Positions 50,640 to 58,459 of a DNA stretch of 64,000 bases are shown piece after piece; positions within the stretch are counted from its first letter, which is position 1; every line of letters begins with the position of its first letter. Source of the DNA: a virus; the IMG/VR virus record IMGVR_UViG_3300042887_002430, positions 28,483-92,482 of that record. The stretch is one strand, 5' to 3'. Below the pieces are notes generated by a model. It worked only from the letters and a program-made list of their open reading frames with translations. It searched no databases and was not told the DNA's origin. Position numbers and translations under genes: made by a program.

Positions 50640-51128
50640 ATGATTTTGCATGATGAACAGGGCGAACCATTTCTTATTAATAGTATCAAACAACCGATAC
50701 ATGCTAATCATATTTGGTGTTTAGATTTAAGTATATTAGATTATACGTTAAAACAAATTTCAGTATTAGAAGAGAACACATGCAATACAATTGTATTATC
50801 CATAAATAATAATATCGTAAAAATGCCTGCATTCTGGTATGTTCTTGTGTGTGACCCTGAGACCACACAAATAGATTGTGTTCAAGCCGCCACATTATCT
50901 AATAATACCTTTTATGCCTTAATATATGGTTCTCAAATGGCACAAACAGAATTAAAGCCTATTACTGTAGTAGATTGGATACCCACCGATGTAAATGTTT
51001 ACCCAACTATTACTAGAAATTTAATGTTATGTCATGATGTTGGTGATAATAAATGGGCTTCCATATCTTTTTCCGATACCTATTCTCGTTTTTTAAAAAA
51101 CAAATTTTCCATAGATTTAGTCTCTTAA
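50640..51128 (+). CDS. Unknown protein, 162 aa
   Basis: Not recognised. GGAGG lies six bases before the ATG. The protein (MILHDEQGEPFLIN...) is soluble and acidic with beta-like segments, including FWYVLVCDPETTQIDCV. It is the first gene behind a strong early promoter and followed by a small membrane protein. Confidence 0.6.
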   Translation: MILHDEQGEPFLINSIKQPIHANHIWCLDLSILDYTLKQISVLEENTCNTIVLSINNNIVKMPAFWYVLVCDPETTQIDCVQAATLSNNTFYALIYGSQMAQTELKPITVVDWIPTDVNVYPTITRNLMLCHDVGDNKWASISFSDTYSRFLKNKFSIDLVS

Positions 51129-51142
51129 CCAGGAGTTTCACC

Positions 51143-51346
51143 ATGTTTCAAGGAAGTGCTATAATTTTATTAATCGCCGTTTGGTATGCATCAATTACAC
51201 AAGCATTTGTTTATGCTTACAATTTTAATAATATCTATGCTTTTTGTATTGGTATTGTAATTGCTTATTTCCTACCATCTATTGCTATTCGACATGTTTC
51301 ACAATATTTTCATAATTCTAAACAACATAAAATTATTAATAAATGA
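51143..51346 (+). CDS. Small two-helix membrane protein, 67 aa
   Basis: The ATG at 51143 has AGGAG eight bases before it. Two hydrophobic helices (FQGSAIILLIAVWYASITQAF and the following FCIGIVIAYFLPSIAI region) and a basic tail. Co-transcribed with the preceding gene. Function unknown. Confidence 0.6.
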   Translation: MFQGSAIILLIAVWYASITQAFVYAYNFNNIYAFCIGIVIAYFLPSIAIRHVSQYFHNSKQHKIINK

Positions 51347-51355
51347 ACAAAGATA

Positions 51356-51383
51356 TTGACTAATGACAACAAATACATATAAT
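51356..51383 (+). promoter_or_regulatory. Early promoter (TTGACT-N16-TATAAT)
   Basis: TTGACT at 51356-51361 and TATAAT at 51378-51383. The transcript would begin near 51390 and give a leader of about 125 bases to the operon at 51514. Confidence 0.6.
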
Positions 51384-51432
51384 ACTATAACGTAACCGGA
51401 GAAACTAAGATTTCGTGAAATGTGTTTACATT

Positions 51433-51468
51433 AATACAAATCATCTTCGTTACATAGGGGATGATTTG
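51433..51468 (+). promoter_or_regulatory. Hairpin in the leader of the 51514 operon
   Basis: TACAAATCATC (51433-51443) pairs perfectly with GATGATTTGTA (51458-51468) around a 14-base loop. No T-run follows, so it is more likely a regulatory or stabilising stem than a terminator. Confidence 0.4.
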
Positions 51469-51513
51469 TATAATCATCAAAAAAATTAATGACTACCTTT
51501 CTAAACAATAAAT

Positions 51514-51828
51514 ATGGCTAAGAAAAAATCTAAAACCGAAATATCAGTATCAGAATTTAAATCATGGATTTCTGGTATTGAAGATATGCAAGAAGATGAT
51601 TGGGTACCTAATAAAGCACAATGGGATAAAATTAAGGCAAAAATTGAATTATTAACGGAAGATGTAGTGGAAAATACGATAGAACAAAATGTTTTACCAT
51701 CATACCCACAACAATATCATCAACCAATTCAACAATACCAACCACCCATGATGCCAACCTTCCACGCATCAACTCCCATGATGTCAGATATTACATACAC
51801 AAATGGCGATATGCCAGAATTTTTATAG
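51514..51828 (+). CDS. Conserved phage protein, 104 aa
   Basis: The N-terminal half VSEFKSWISGIEDMQEDDWV followed by PNKAQWDKIKAKIELL is a pattern I know from hypothetical proteins of T4-type phages; the function is unknown. The second half is Gln/Pro/Met-rich (YPQQYHQPIQQYQPPMMP), likely disordered. Preceded by a TTTCTAAACAATAAAT sequence without a clear ribosome site. Confidence 0.55.
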   Translation: MAKKKSKTEISVSEFKSWISGIEDMQEDDWVPNKAQWDKIKAKIELLTEDVVENTIEQNVLPSYPQQYHQPIQQYQPPMMPTFHASTPMMSDITYTNGDMPEFL

Positions 51829-51836
51829 GATTAAAT

Positions 51837-52163
51837 ATGTCTAAAGTTACAAGTTCCAGAGGCTCCATGGTAGATTTTGAATTGATGAATATTATGGCAA
51901 ATATCAATGCACCAAAAGCTCAAACAGTTTCACCATCAGCACCAAAATATTATAATGTTGAACACGATATTGCTTATGTGGAGGCCATTTCTACTGAACA
52001 ATTCCTTCGGGAACAATTAGCAAACAGTATTCCACCTACACCAGAAGTTACTGAAGAAGCTCCAGTAAAATTAGAAATTGTTGAACCGTCTACAGAATCA
52101 GATGATTTTGATGATATAAATGTTGACAATGTAACAGAAACAAAGAATAATAAACGAAAATAA
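51837..52163 (+). CDS. Unknown protein, 108 aa
   Basis: Not recognised. An acidic, Pro/Thr/Glu-rich, probably disordered protein (for example PPTPEVTEEAPVKLE) with a basic end (KNNKRK). It follows the 104-aa gene by eight bases with AGGA upstream. Confidence 0.5.
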   Translation: MSKVTSSRGSMVDFELMNIMANINAPKAQTVSPSAPKYYNVEHDIAYVEAISTEQFLREQLANSIPPTPEVTEEAPVKLEIVEPSTESDDFDDINVDNVTETKNNKRK

Positions 52164-52181
52164 TTTATTAACGAGGTTTTA

Positions 52182-52478
52182 ATGATTTCAACATTGCATA
52201 ATAACATCCTTTTTACTTTCAATGATGCCTCTGATTCACAAGGGTTTAATAATGTTTCCACTGGTGGGATTGTTTATAAATCCTTCGACCATGATGCTAA
52301 AACCCCACGATGGGCTACAGTATTAGTAGTAGGTCCAGATGTTAAAGATGTGAAAGCAGGTGATGAAATTCTTATTGAGAATCTTAGATGGTCTGAAGGA
52401 CACGAGATTGAAGGTTTGAAAATTTGGATGACACAAGAATCTGAAGTGATGTGCATCCGTGAACCAGATACAGAATAG
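52182..52478 (+). CDS. GroES-like co-chaperonin (gp31-like)
   Basis: The 98 residues follow the GroES plan: an N-terminal strand with NNILFTFND, then STGGIVYKSF as the mobile-loop-like segment, RWATVLVVGPDVKDVKAGDEILIENLRW (conserved VGPxV...GDxI) and a C-terminal strand. T4 gp31 replaces GroES to fold the capsid protein on GroEL; this is probably the counterpart. The sequence identity is low, so the call rests on the pattern. Confidence 0.65.
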   Translation: MISTLHNNILFTFNDASDSQGFNNVSTGGIVYKSFDHDAKTPRWATVLVVGPDVKDVKAGDEILIENLRWSEGHEIEGLKIWMTQESEVMCIREPDTE

Positions 52479-52986
52479 AACTCTTTGGTATGATGGGTCT
52501 ATATCAATAGACCCATCTGACATTTATCAATATCTTGATATTGATAATGTATTTGTTACTCATTTAAATGATGAAATAAAACAATACAATAATCATGTTA
52601 TTGATACTGAACAAATAAAAGTAAAAGATGGGTTAAATACATTCGATACATCATGGAATATTCCAGATACATATAAAGATTTAAATATGATGGAATATAT
52701 TATTGATAAATTATCCAACATATCCGATACATTATCAGATAATGATTTATTAATACGGTATAATAGAATAAAACAAGAATTTAAATTATATGAACAATTG
52801 GATTTGACTATTGTACTGCAAACTATGGTATATATTATTGATACTTTTAAAAAGAAAAATGTCGTCTGGGGTGTAGGTAGAGGTAGTAGTGTATCCAGCT
52901 ATATATTATACTTATTAGAAGTGCATGATGTGGATAGTGTCTTATATGATTTAGATTTTAATGAATTCTTGAGGACTGGCGAATGA
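52459..52986 (+). CDS. DnaE-fragment-like protein, 175 aa
   Basis: The C-terminal block WGVGRGSSVSSYILYLLEV...DVDSVLYDLDFNEFL matches the palm-domain signature of bacterial PolIII alpha (GRGSxxxSxxxYxLxIxxxDPxxxxLxFxRFL). The rest of a polymerase is absent, so it cannot be an active polymerase. Similar short relatives seem to be recurrent in large T4-type phages. It starts with GTG at 52459, overlapping the GroES-like gene by 20 bases; no ATG is available earlier. The role could be to bind a host replication protein; inference. Confidence 0.55.
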   Translation: MNQIQNRTLWYDGSISIDPSDIYQYLDIDNVFVTHLNDEIKQYNNHVIDTEQIKVKDGLNTFDTSWNIPDTYKDLNMMEYIIDKLSNISDTLSDNDLLIRYNRIKQEFKLYEQLDLTIVLQTMVYIIDTFKKKNVVWGVGRGSSVSSYILYLLEVHDVDSVLYDLDFNEFLRTGE

Positions 52987-53117
52987 TGAAAAAATATTCT
53001 ATGGAATATAAATCCAATAAATTATCTGGGGATTGGACACGATTAAATAATCCTTTATTAGGATTTCCAGATATGTACATAATGATTATTAACAATTATA
53101 GGGTATTGAAAAAATGA
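52983..53117 (+). CDS. Small protein, 44 aa
   Basis: The ATG at 52983 overlaps the stop of the DnaE-like gene (ATGA) and its stop overlaps the next ATG in the same way. The short basic protein begins MMKKYSMEYKSNKLS. Coupled on both sides, so it is probably translated; function unknown. Confidence 0.45.
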   Translation: MMKKYSMEYKSNKLSGDWTRLNNPLLGFPDMYIMIINNYRVLKK

Positions 53118-53278
53118 CAAGAGAACAAAAATTGAATGCAATTTTCTATATGGTAATCTCTATTACTGTATTTAATTTTATTGGATTATTAGCATTCTTA
53201 GATATTGCTTATCTAGTCTATGATAAAATTTCCGGCATCGGTGTAGATGTTGGGATTGTTGAAAAGACTAGTGTATAA
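53114..53278 (+). CDS. Small membrane protein, 54 aa
   Basis: The gene overlaps its predecessor by ATGA. A single hydrophobic helix of about 24 residues (starting IFYMVISITVFNFIG) is followed by a polar C-terminus. It ends just before a strong terminator. Function unknown. Confidence 0.5.
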   Translation: MTREQKLNAIFYMVISITVFNFIGLLAFLDIAYLVYDKISGIGVDVGIVEKTSV

Positions 53279-53280
53279 TA

Positions 53281-53307
53281 AAAAGCCCCTCTACGAGGGG
53301 CTTTTTT
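53281..53307. terminator. Bidirectional terminator (convergent genes)
   Basis: AAAAGCCCCTC (53281-53291) pairs with GAGGGGCTTTT (from 53295) around TAC, with A- and T-runs for both directions. It is nearly the same hairpin as at 50063-50088. Confidence 0.85.
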
Positions 53308-53310
53308 ATA

Positions 53311-54351
53311 CTATTTTAATAATAATTCAGTTTCGGAAGTATAATAAACGGTTATCATACTTTTAGGTGCAATAGTAACCGGACTAGTTTTAGCAGTAGT
53401 ATCACCATTTACAGTAATTACTAATGGTGATGCCCATGTAATATTTTTAGCACTGGTGGTTTTATTATATAATGAAAAATAAAATCCTTCACCCATTCCT
53501 GAAGATAATGTAATATTATTAGAAATGTTAATAAGTTTTCCTAAATCTGTAGCAACTATAGTATAAGCACTAGAAGGATTAGCCACAGTTAATCGTTTAG
53601 GAACATTAGCTACTAATAACCAATCTACTTGAGTCGTAGGATTTCCTGAAGAATCATTAATAAAACCATTACTAATTTTTAAAATATTATTGGTAATATC
53701 GTACCATAATTGTCCAATGGTATTATTTCCTGGACTTGTGGGGCTAACAGTAACACTATTGATAGATTTCCATGTTTTGGTACCACTCATGTTTACTAAA
53801 ATTTTACAAACATTATCATTAGTATCATACCAAATTTTCCCAGCAACCTCATCAGTAGTTAATGTTGGTTCCGTATCTACCGTGACTGCTCTACTATCAA
53901 CATATGCTTTATCCAATGTGAATACTGCTGTTGGTACTCCTGCAGATAGTGTTGTAGGATTAGCTACAATTTCTGACCATTCTGCACCACTTGAAAAGGT
54001 TTTAGGCTTTGTAATATATTCAGCATCTGTGATTAATGTTGTGGGATGCTTAGTACATATTAATAATTTTGTTCCAGTATACCATAATTGACCGATAATT
54101 GGATTTCTGGGTTCTTTTTCATGATTGAAATTTTCCAATAAATGAATCATATTTGCCCAAAAACCTTGTCCATATTCCGTAGATTGTTTTCCAAATAATT
54201 CTAACGATGTTGACACATCATGGTCGGTAAGAGGAATACTAATAGTGCCAGTATCATTAGCCAATACTACATTATAGTTAACATTAGTAGTTGTTGGTGA
54301 TGTTACTGGTAAGGCACTAGAATATGATAGAGTAATAACAGATGTTGACAT
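53311..54351 (-). CDS. Tail-fibre-like virion protein, 346 aa (array member 1)
   Basis: The N-terminal half shares the array's domain: VSTSLELFGKQSTEYGQGFW, NMIHLLENFNHEKEPRNPII and GQLWY. GQLWYD recurs later (IGQLWYDITNNILKI), so this protein is built of repeated small domains and has no Thr-rich linker. The C-terminus is beta-rich (VTIAPKSMITVYYTS). Such 'GQLWYD' proteins are virion components in T4-like marine phages. Late promoter upstream at 54386. Confidence 0.6.
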   Translation of the reverse strand: MSTSVITLSYSSALPVTSPTTTNVNYNVVLANDTGTISIPLTDHDVSTSLELFGKQSTEYGQGFWANMIHLLENFNHEKEPRNPIIGQLWYTGTKLLICTKHPTTLITDAEYITKPKTFSSGAEWSEIVANPTTLSAGVPTAVFTLDKAYVDSRAVTVDTEPTLTTDEVAGKIWYDTNDNVCKILVNMSGTKTWKSINSVTVSPTSPGNNTIGQLWYDITNNILKISNGFINDSSGNPTTQVDWLLVANVPKRLTVANPSSAYTIVATDLGKLINISNNITLSSGMGEGFYFSLYNKTTSAKNITWASPLVITVNGDTTAKTSPVTIAPKSMITVYYTSETELLLK

Positions 54352-54372
54352 TATATTTAACCTATTTAAAAA

Positions 54373-54537
54373 TTATCTAATACCATATTTATCATATAAT
54401 GGAATATGATTAATTAATACGGTATAAGACCCTAAAATTACTACTGGTATAATGAAAAAACTCAAAACTGTTGCGGCAAATGTCAATAAAATAACATTTG
54501 CGAGAATATATAAAATTCCCATAATAAAAATCCTCAT
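54373..54537 (-). CDS. Small membrane protein, 54 aa
   Basis: The gene lies between two fibre genes, right after the stop of the 730-aa fibre. Two hydrophobic stretches (FIMGILYILANVILLTFAA and FFIIPVVILGSYTVLI). Start at 54537, or at the ATG at 54522, which has AGGA eight bases upstream. The next gene's late promoter lies within its coding end. Confidence 0.45.
   Translation of the reverse strand: MRIFIMGILYILANVILLTFAATVLSFFIIPVVILGSYTVLINHIPLYDKYGIR
54386..54392 (-). promoter_or_regulatory. Late promoter candidate (ATAAATA), minus strand
   Basis: TGATAAATATGG on the minus strand, 35 bases before the 346-aa fibre-like gene. Confidence 0.5.
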
Positions 54538-54539
54538 GG

Positions 54540-56732
54540 TTAAGGAGTGAATTGTACCGCGCGGATAGCACGGGCTATATTACCAGAACCCCCCGTCAAA
54601 TCTATATTGCCGGTATAAGTTGCCCCGTCCGAGAAATTCAAACATTTGAAACCACCGGGAACCGAGTCCCAAGTAAATCCTATTGTTTGACTTGCAACTG
54701 CCGGAGTTTGGGACCAATATGCACTGGCTGATAATGGGGTGAATGGTGTGCCATATGTTGGTGGATATGGCGATTGTCGTAAAATGTCTAATTGTTCGAA
54801 TGTTGGTAACACCCAATCTTTCAAAACACTTCCATTATTTATGGATTTTATATATTGTATTCTATTTGCTAGTGGTAGACCGGATAAATATTTATTTACA
54901 ATAGCACTATCATACATGGTATAGTTGCCGGTACCGGCATATGGCCATTTAACATACAATTGGTCTTTATTCACATACAGATGATAACTTTTTCCATTAG
55001 TGGTAATATCTCCATAATAATATCCATATATTTTAGGGTCTAATGTAGTAGTTGTCGTAGTTGGGGCTGCTGTAGTTGTAGATGTGGTTGGAGCTGCTGT
55101 TGTCGTAGTCGTGGTAGGTTCTTCGGTAGTTGTTGTAGTTGGTTCCTCAGTTGTAGTGGTAGTTGGTTCTTCCGTTGTAGTCGAAGTAGTAGGTGCCACT
55201 GTAGTAGTCGAAGTAGTGGGTGTTGCTGTAGTCGTTGACGTAGTAGGTGCTGCTGTAGTAGTTGTACTAGTTGGTGCCGCAGTTGTTGTAGTAGGAGCTT
55301 CGGTTGTCGTGGTAGTAGGAGCTTCAGTAGTCGTAGTTGGAGCTGCTGTAGTAGTTGTACTAGTTGGTGCCGCAGTTGTTGTAGTAGGAGCTTCGGTTGT
55401 CGTGGTAGTAGGAGCTTCGGTTGTCGTGGTTTGACCAGCCACTGTTGTTGTGGTAGTTGGAGCTTCGGTTGTCGTGGTAGTTGGAGCTTCGGTTGTTGTG
55501 GTAGTAGGAGCTTCGGTTGTCGTGGTTTGACCAGCCACTGTTGTTGTGGTAGTTGGAGCTTCGGTTGTCGTGGTAGTTGGAGCTTCGGTTGTTGTGGTAG
55601 TTGGAGCTGCAGTTGTCGTAGTCGCAGGAGCTGCAGTTGTCGTAGTCGCAGGAGCTGCGGTTGTCGTAGTCGCAGGAGCTGCGGTTGTCGTAGTCGCAGG
55701 AGCTGCGGTAGTTGTTGAAGTTGGAGTAATAAACCCAGGGTCGCTAAAACCTTTAAGTCCAAAAATACTAAAAAATACTTGCTCATTTGCGGTTACTGTG
55801 TTTCTGTAAACCGTTATTGATGATGGAGAGGTTTTCTCAAAAAATATATCATCTATGATGTCGGCAGAAGCATTATTTTTATTAACATTATGCATTCCAC
55901 CAGATAATGTACAATAATATTTTCCGGTAAACGGCGGCTCCCAAGATACGATAATACTACTACTACCAGTAGTAAAAATTATATTCCCAGTAACATACAT
56001 CAACCCATCATTACCAGCATCGATAGAATAAACACATTTATTACTATCTACTAATGTAGTGGGACTATCTATATTATAAAATGATGATGTAATCTGTAGA
56101 TTTGTTTTGGTATCTATATAATTTTTGGTTGCACAATAACTAGAATCACTAAAATCTGATGGTAAGTATACCGTAGTTAATACAGTAGATGCACCAATCA
56201 ATGGGACATATGAACCTTCTTTAGTAGTGTCAGTAGAATTATTACATTTACATGCAGCATTATCAACATATTGTCTATTTGCTAATAATTGTCCATCACT
56301 ATCTGATGTCAATTCATTCAATTGTAATATTCCGTACATTGGTTTGGTATTACCAATTAACGGAATAAATCCCTCCATCGAAGACCCAAAAGTATCGGTG
56401 GTTAATATATTATTAAGAGTTTCTGTTGAAGAATTACTAATTATTGGCCAATCTTTGGGTGTATGTGATGTACACAATTTTAAAACTTTATTATATTTGT
56501 CAAACCATAATTGGCCTTCCAATATCTTGTCACCAAATTGTGGATAATAATCATTACAAAAATTTTCTAAAATGTGTAGAAAATTTTCATTTAAATATTG
56601 AGTCCATTTAGGGGTATTCCTACCAAATAATATTAATGTGGTAGCTTCTTCATTAATGGTGTTTTCTGGTATAACAATATCGTCTCTACCATAATTAAAT
56701 TTAATAGTATATGTAGGGCTTCTTGTTATCAT
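54540..56732 (-). CDS. Tail fibre with Thr-rich linker and C-type-lectin-like (DUF1566/Lcl) tip, 730 aa
   Basis: Three parts are visible. The N-terminal 325 residues carry the shared array domain (ENTINEEATTLILFGRNTPKW, HILENFCNDYYPQFGDKILE, GQLWFD). A Thr/Ala/Pro/Glu-rich linker covers about residues 335-560, built of TTTTEAP and TTTTAAP units. The C-terminal domain has DWVLPTFEQLDIL, AYWSQTP and ARAIRAVQF, which is the DUF1566/Lcl-C pattern, a C-type-lectin-like fold used for binding. It probably contacts the host receptor. It overlaps the next upstream gene by four bases (ATGA). Confidence 0.75.
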   Translation of the reverse strand: MITRSPTYTIKFNYGRDDIVIPENTINEEATTLILFGRNTPKWTQYLNENFLHILENFCNDYYPQFGDKILEGQLWFDKYNKVLKLCTSHTPKDWPIISNSSTETLNNILTTDTFGSSMEGFIPLIGNTKPMYGILQLNELTSDSDGQLLANRQYVDNAACKCNNSTDTTKEGSYVPLIGASTVLTTVYLPSDFSDSSYCATKNYIDTKTNLQITSSFYNIDSPTTLVDSNKCVYSIDAGNDGLMYVTGNIIFTTGSSSIIVSWEPPFTGKYYCTLSGGMHNVNKNNASADIIDDIFFEKTSPSSITVYRNTVTANEQVFFSIFGLKGFSDPGFITPTSTTTAAPATTTTAAPATTTTAAPATTTTAAPATTTTAAPTTTTTEAPTTTTTEAPTTTTTVAGQTTTTEAPTTTTTEAPTTTTTEAPTTTTTVAGQTTTTEAPTTTTTEAPTTTTAAPTSTTTTAAPTTTTEAPTTTTTEAPTTTTAAPTSTTTTAAPTTSTTTATPTTSTTTVAPTTSTTTEEPTTTTTEEPTTTTTEEPTTTTTTAAPTTSTTTAAPTTTTTTLDPKIYGYYYGDITTNGKSYHLYVNKDQLYVKWPYAGTGNYTMYDSAIVNKYLSGLPLANRIQYIKSINNGSVLKDWVLPTFEQLDILRQSPYPPTYGTPFTPLSASAYWSQTPAVASQTIGFTWDSVPGGFKCLNFSDGATYTGNIDLTGGSGNIARAIRAVQFTP
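55036..55715 (-). repeat. Thr-rich coding repeat (linker of the 730-aa fibre)
   Basis: The coding strand repeats short units for T-T-T-T-E-A-P and T-T-T-A-A-P, with many near-identical stretches and at least one longer duplicated block (two TVAGQTTTTEAP segments). It is the most GC-rich DNA of the region. Repeats of this kind invite slippage and recombination with the linkers at 57200 and 59215. Antisense frames across it (poly-Val and poly-Leu) are shadows. Confidence 0.8.
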
Positions 56733-58459
56733 TTAGGAACTCTTCTAATTGCACGAACGGTTGTATCCATATCAGATTTGGCTCTACTAATTTGACCACC
56801 AGAAATGCTGTAACACCAGACTTTATTACCAGCAACTGAACTTTGGGTACTAGACCAGTATACGGTGGAATCATCAACTTCATAAGCAGAAGTCAGGGTA
56901 TTTGACCATTCTTTTATTTTCATAAGTTCTGTAATGGATGGCAAATACCAATCAGTCATAACATATGACGCACTTCCTGGGGCTAATTTTGGAATTGGTA
57001 TTGATTGACAATGGCTTGCCGCCGGATGTTGGCCATTTATCATTTTCATGATACATGCAGTATTGGCTTTACCATCATTGGCATCAGCAGTATATCCAGC
57101 AACACCTTTTTCATTAGCATCAACACTCCCCCAATATTTTTCAACTTCCGAACTTTTTGGTGACAAATAATATTTATATTTGGCATCTTCACCCATATAT
57201 CCAGGCGGTTCTGCCGCAGTGGTAGTTGTGGTGGTCTGTGCTGCAGTAGTCGTTGTTGTAGTAGCCGGTGCTTCAGTAGTTGATGAAGTTGCGTTAGGTG
57301 CCGGTGCTGCAGTAGTTGATGAAGTTGCGTTAGGTGCCGGTGCTGCAGTAGTTGTTGTAGTAGGTTCTTCGGTAGTTGTGGTAGTAGGTGCTTCGGTAGT
57401 TGTGGTAGTCGGTGCTTCGGTAGTAGTTGTTGCAGGGGCAGCAGTAGTCGTGGTAGTAGTTGTAGGTAACACCATCCCAAATAATCCACATAATGAAAAA
57501 TATACTACTTCTGATGTATCTGATGTTTGACGTTGTATAGTTATTGATGATGTAGAAGTTTTTGAAAAATAAATATCATCTATAACATCTGATGATGCAT
57601 TACCTTCTAATACATTATGCATACCCCCAGATAAAACACAATAATAATTATCAGTATATGATGGTGTCCAATTAAATTCTTTAGTATCTTCATACTTATT
57701 AAATATGACACTACCATTAATATACATCATGGTATCATTACCAGACTGCATAATGTGTTGTGAATATGTAGCAGTTTCCAGTGCAGTTGAAGTATTATTA
57801 ATATCAAAATAATTAATATCATTATAAATTTTAGAAATACTATCAATATATTTTTTGTTAGCACCACTATTTTTATCGGCAGGTATCACCTTTTGCAAAA
57901 ATACTTTAGTAGAAACTGTTGCTTCGCCAACCATAGGGACATATACACCAGCTTTGGTATCAACCACTTTCCCACATTTTCCAGATTTTTCTTCAACATA
58001 TTTTTTAGTTGCTAACAATTGATTATTACTGGTGCTATCAATATGAACTAATCTCAATGTTCCATACATTGGAGTATCATTACCATCGATTGGGATGTAA
58101 TTATTTAAATAATTATCAATATTATCAGTGGTTAGAATATTAGTTAATACTGGAGCTTCAGCATTACATAATATATCCCATACCCTAGTATTTTTATCAG
58201 TACATAATTTTAATTTTTGTGTTGAATTGTCAAACCATAATTGTCCATCTAATAATTGATTACTATACCCAGGATAATATTCATTGTTGAAATTTTCCAA
58301 AATATGTACAAAATTTTCATTTATATGTTGTGCCCAATTTTCAGAATTTCTTCCAAATAGTGCTAATGGGGAATCAATCTCATTAACACTATTTTCTGGT
58401 ATAACAATATCTTGTTTACCATTTTTAAATTTAATAACGTATGATGATGGTTTTATCAT
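56729..58459 (-). CDS. Tail fibre with short Thr-rich linker and lectin-like tip, 576 aa
   Basis: Paralogue of the previous fibre. The N-terminal domain is close (ENSVNEIDSPLALFGRNSENW, HILENFNNEYYPGYSNQLLD, GQLWFD). The linker at about residues 330-420 has TTTTEAP units and a doubled APNATSSTTAAP. The C-terminal DUF1566/Lcl domain shows TDWYLPSITELMKI, VYWSSTQ and TTVRAIRRVPK. It differs from the neighbour tip, so the two may recognise different receptors. ATGA overlaps on both sides. Confidence 0.75.
   Translation of the reverse strand: MIKPSSYVIKFKNGKQDIVIPENSVNEIDSPLALFGRNSENWAQHINENFVHILENFNNEYYPGYSNQLLDGQLWFDNSTQKLKLCTDKNTRVWDILCNAEAPVLTNILTTDNIDNYLNNYIPIDGNDTPMYGTLRLVHIDSTSNNQLLATKKYVEEKSGKCGKVVDTKAGVYVPMVGEATVSTKVFLQKVIPADKNSGANKKYIDSISKIYNDINYFDINNTSTALETATYSQHIMQSGNDTMMYINGSVIFNKYEDTKEFNWTPSYTDNYYCVLSGGMHNVLEGNASSDVIDDIYFSKTSTSSITIQRQTSDTSEVVYFSLCGLFGMVLPTTTTTTTAAPATTTTEAPTTTTTEAPTTTTTEEPTTTTTAAPAPNATSSTTAAPAPNATSSTTEAPATTTTTTAAQTTTTTTAAEPPGYMGEDAKYKYYLSPKSSEVEKYWGSVDANEKGVAGYTADANDGKANTACIMKMINGQHPAASHCQSIPIPKLAPGSASYVMTDWYLPSITELMKIKEWSNTLTSAYEVDDSTVYWSSTQSSVAGNKVWCYSISGGQISRAKSDMDTTVRAIRRVPK
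57200..57462 (-). repeat. Thr-rich coding repeat (linker of the 576-aa fibre)
   Basis: Shorter version of the TTTTEAP-type repeat, with a 36-base unit coding for APNATSSTTAAP/EAP duplicated in tandem. Confidence 0.75.

Noticed and set aside
51508-51514. ATAAATA as late promoter of the 104-aa gene
   Set aside because: It overlaps the ATG itself, so transcription would begin inside the gene; the early promoter at 51356 is a better source.
55040-55809. Long frames rich in Val, Leu or Cys across the fibre linker, on both strands
   Set aside because: They are other-frame readings of the Thr-rich repeat inside the fibre gene; composition follows the repeat only.
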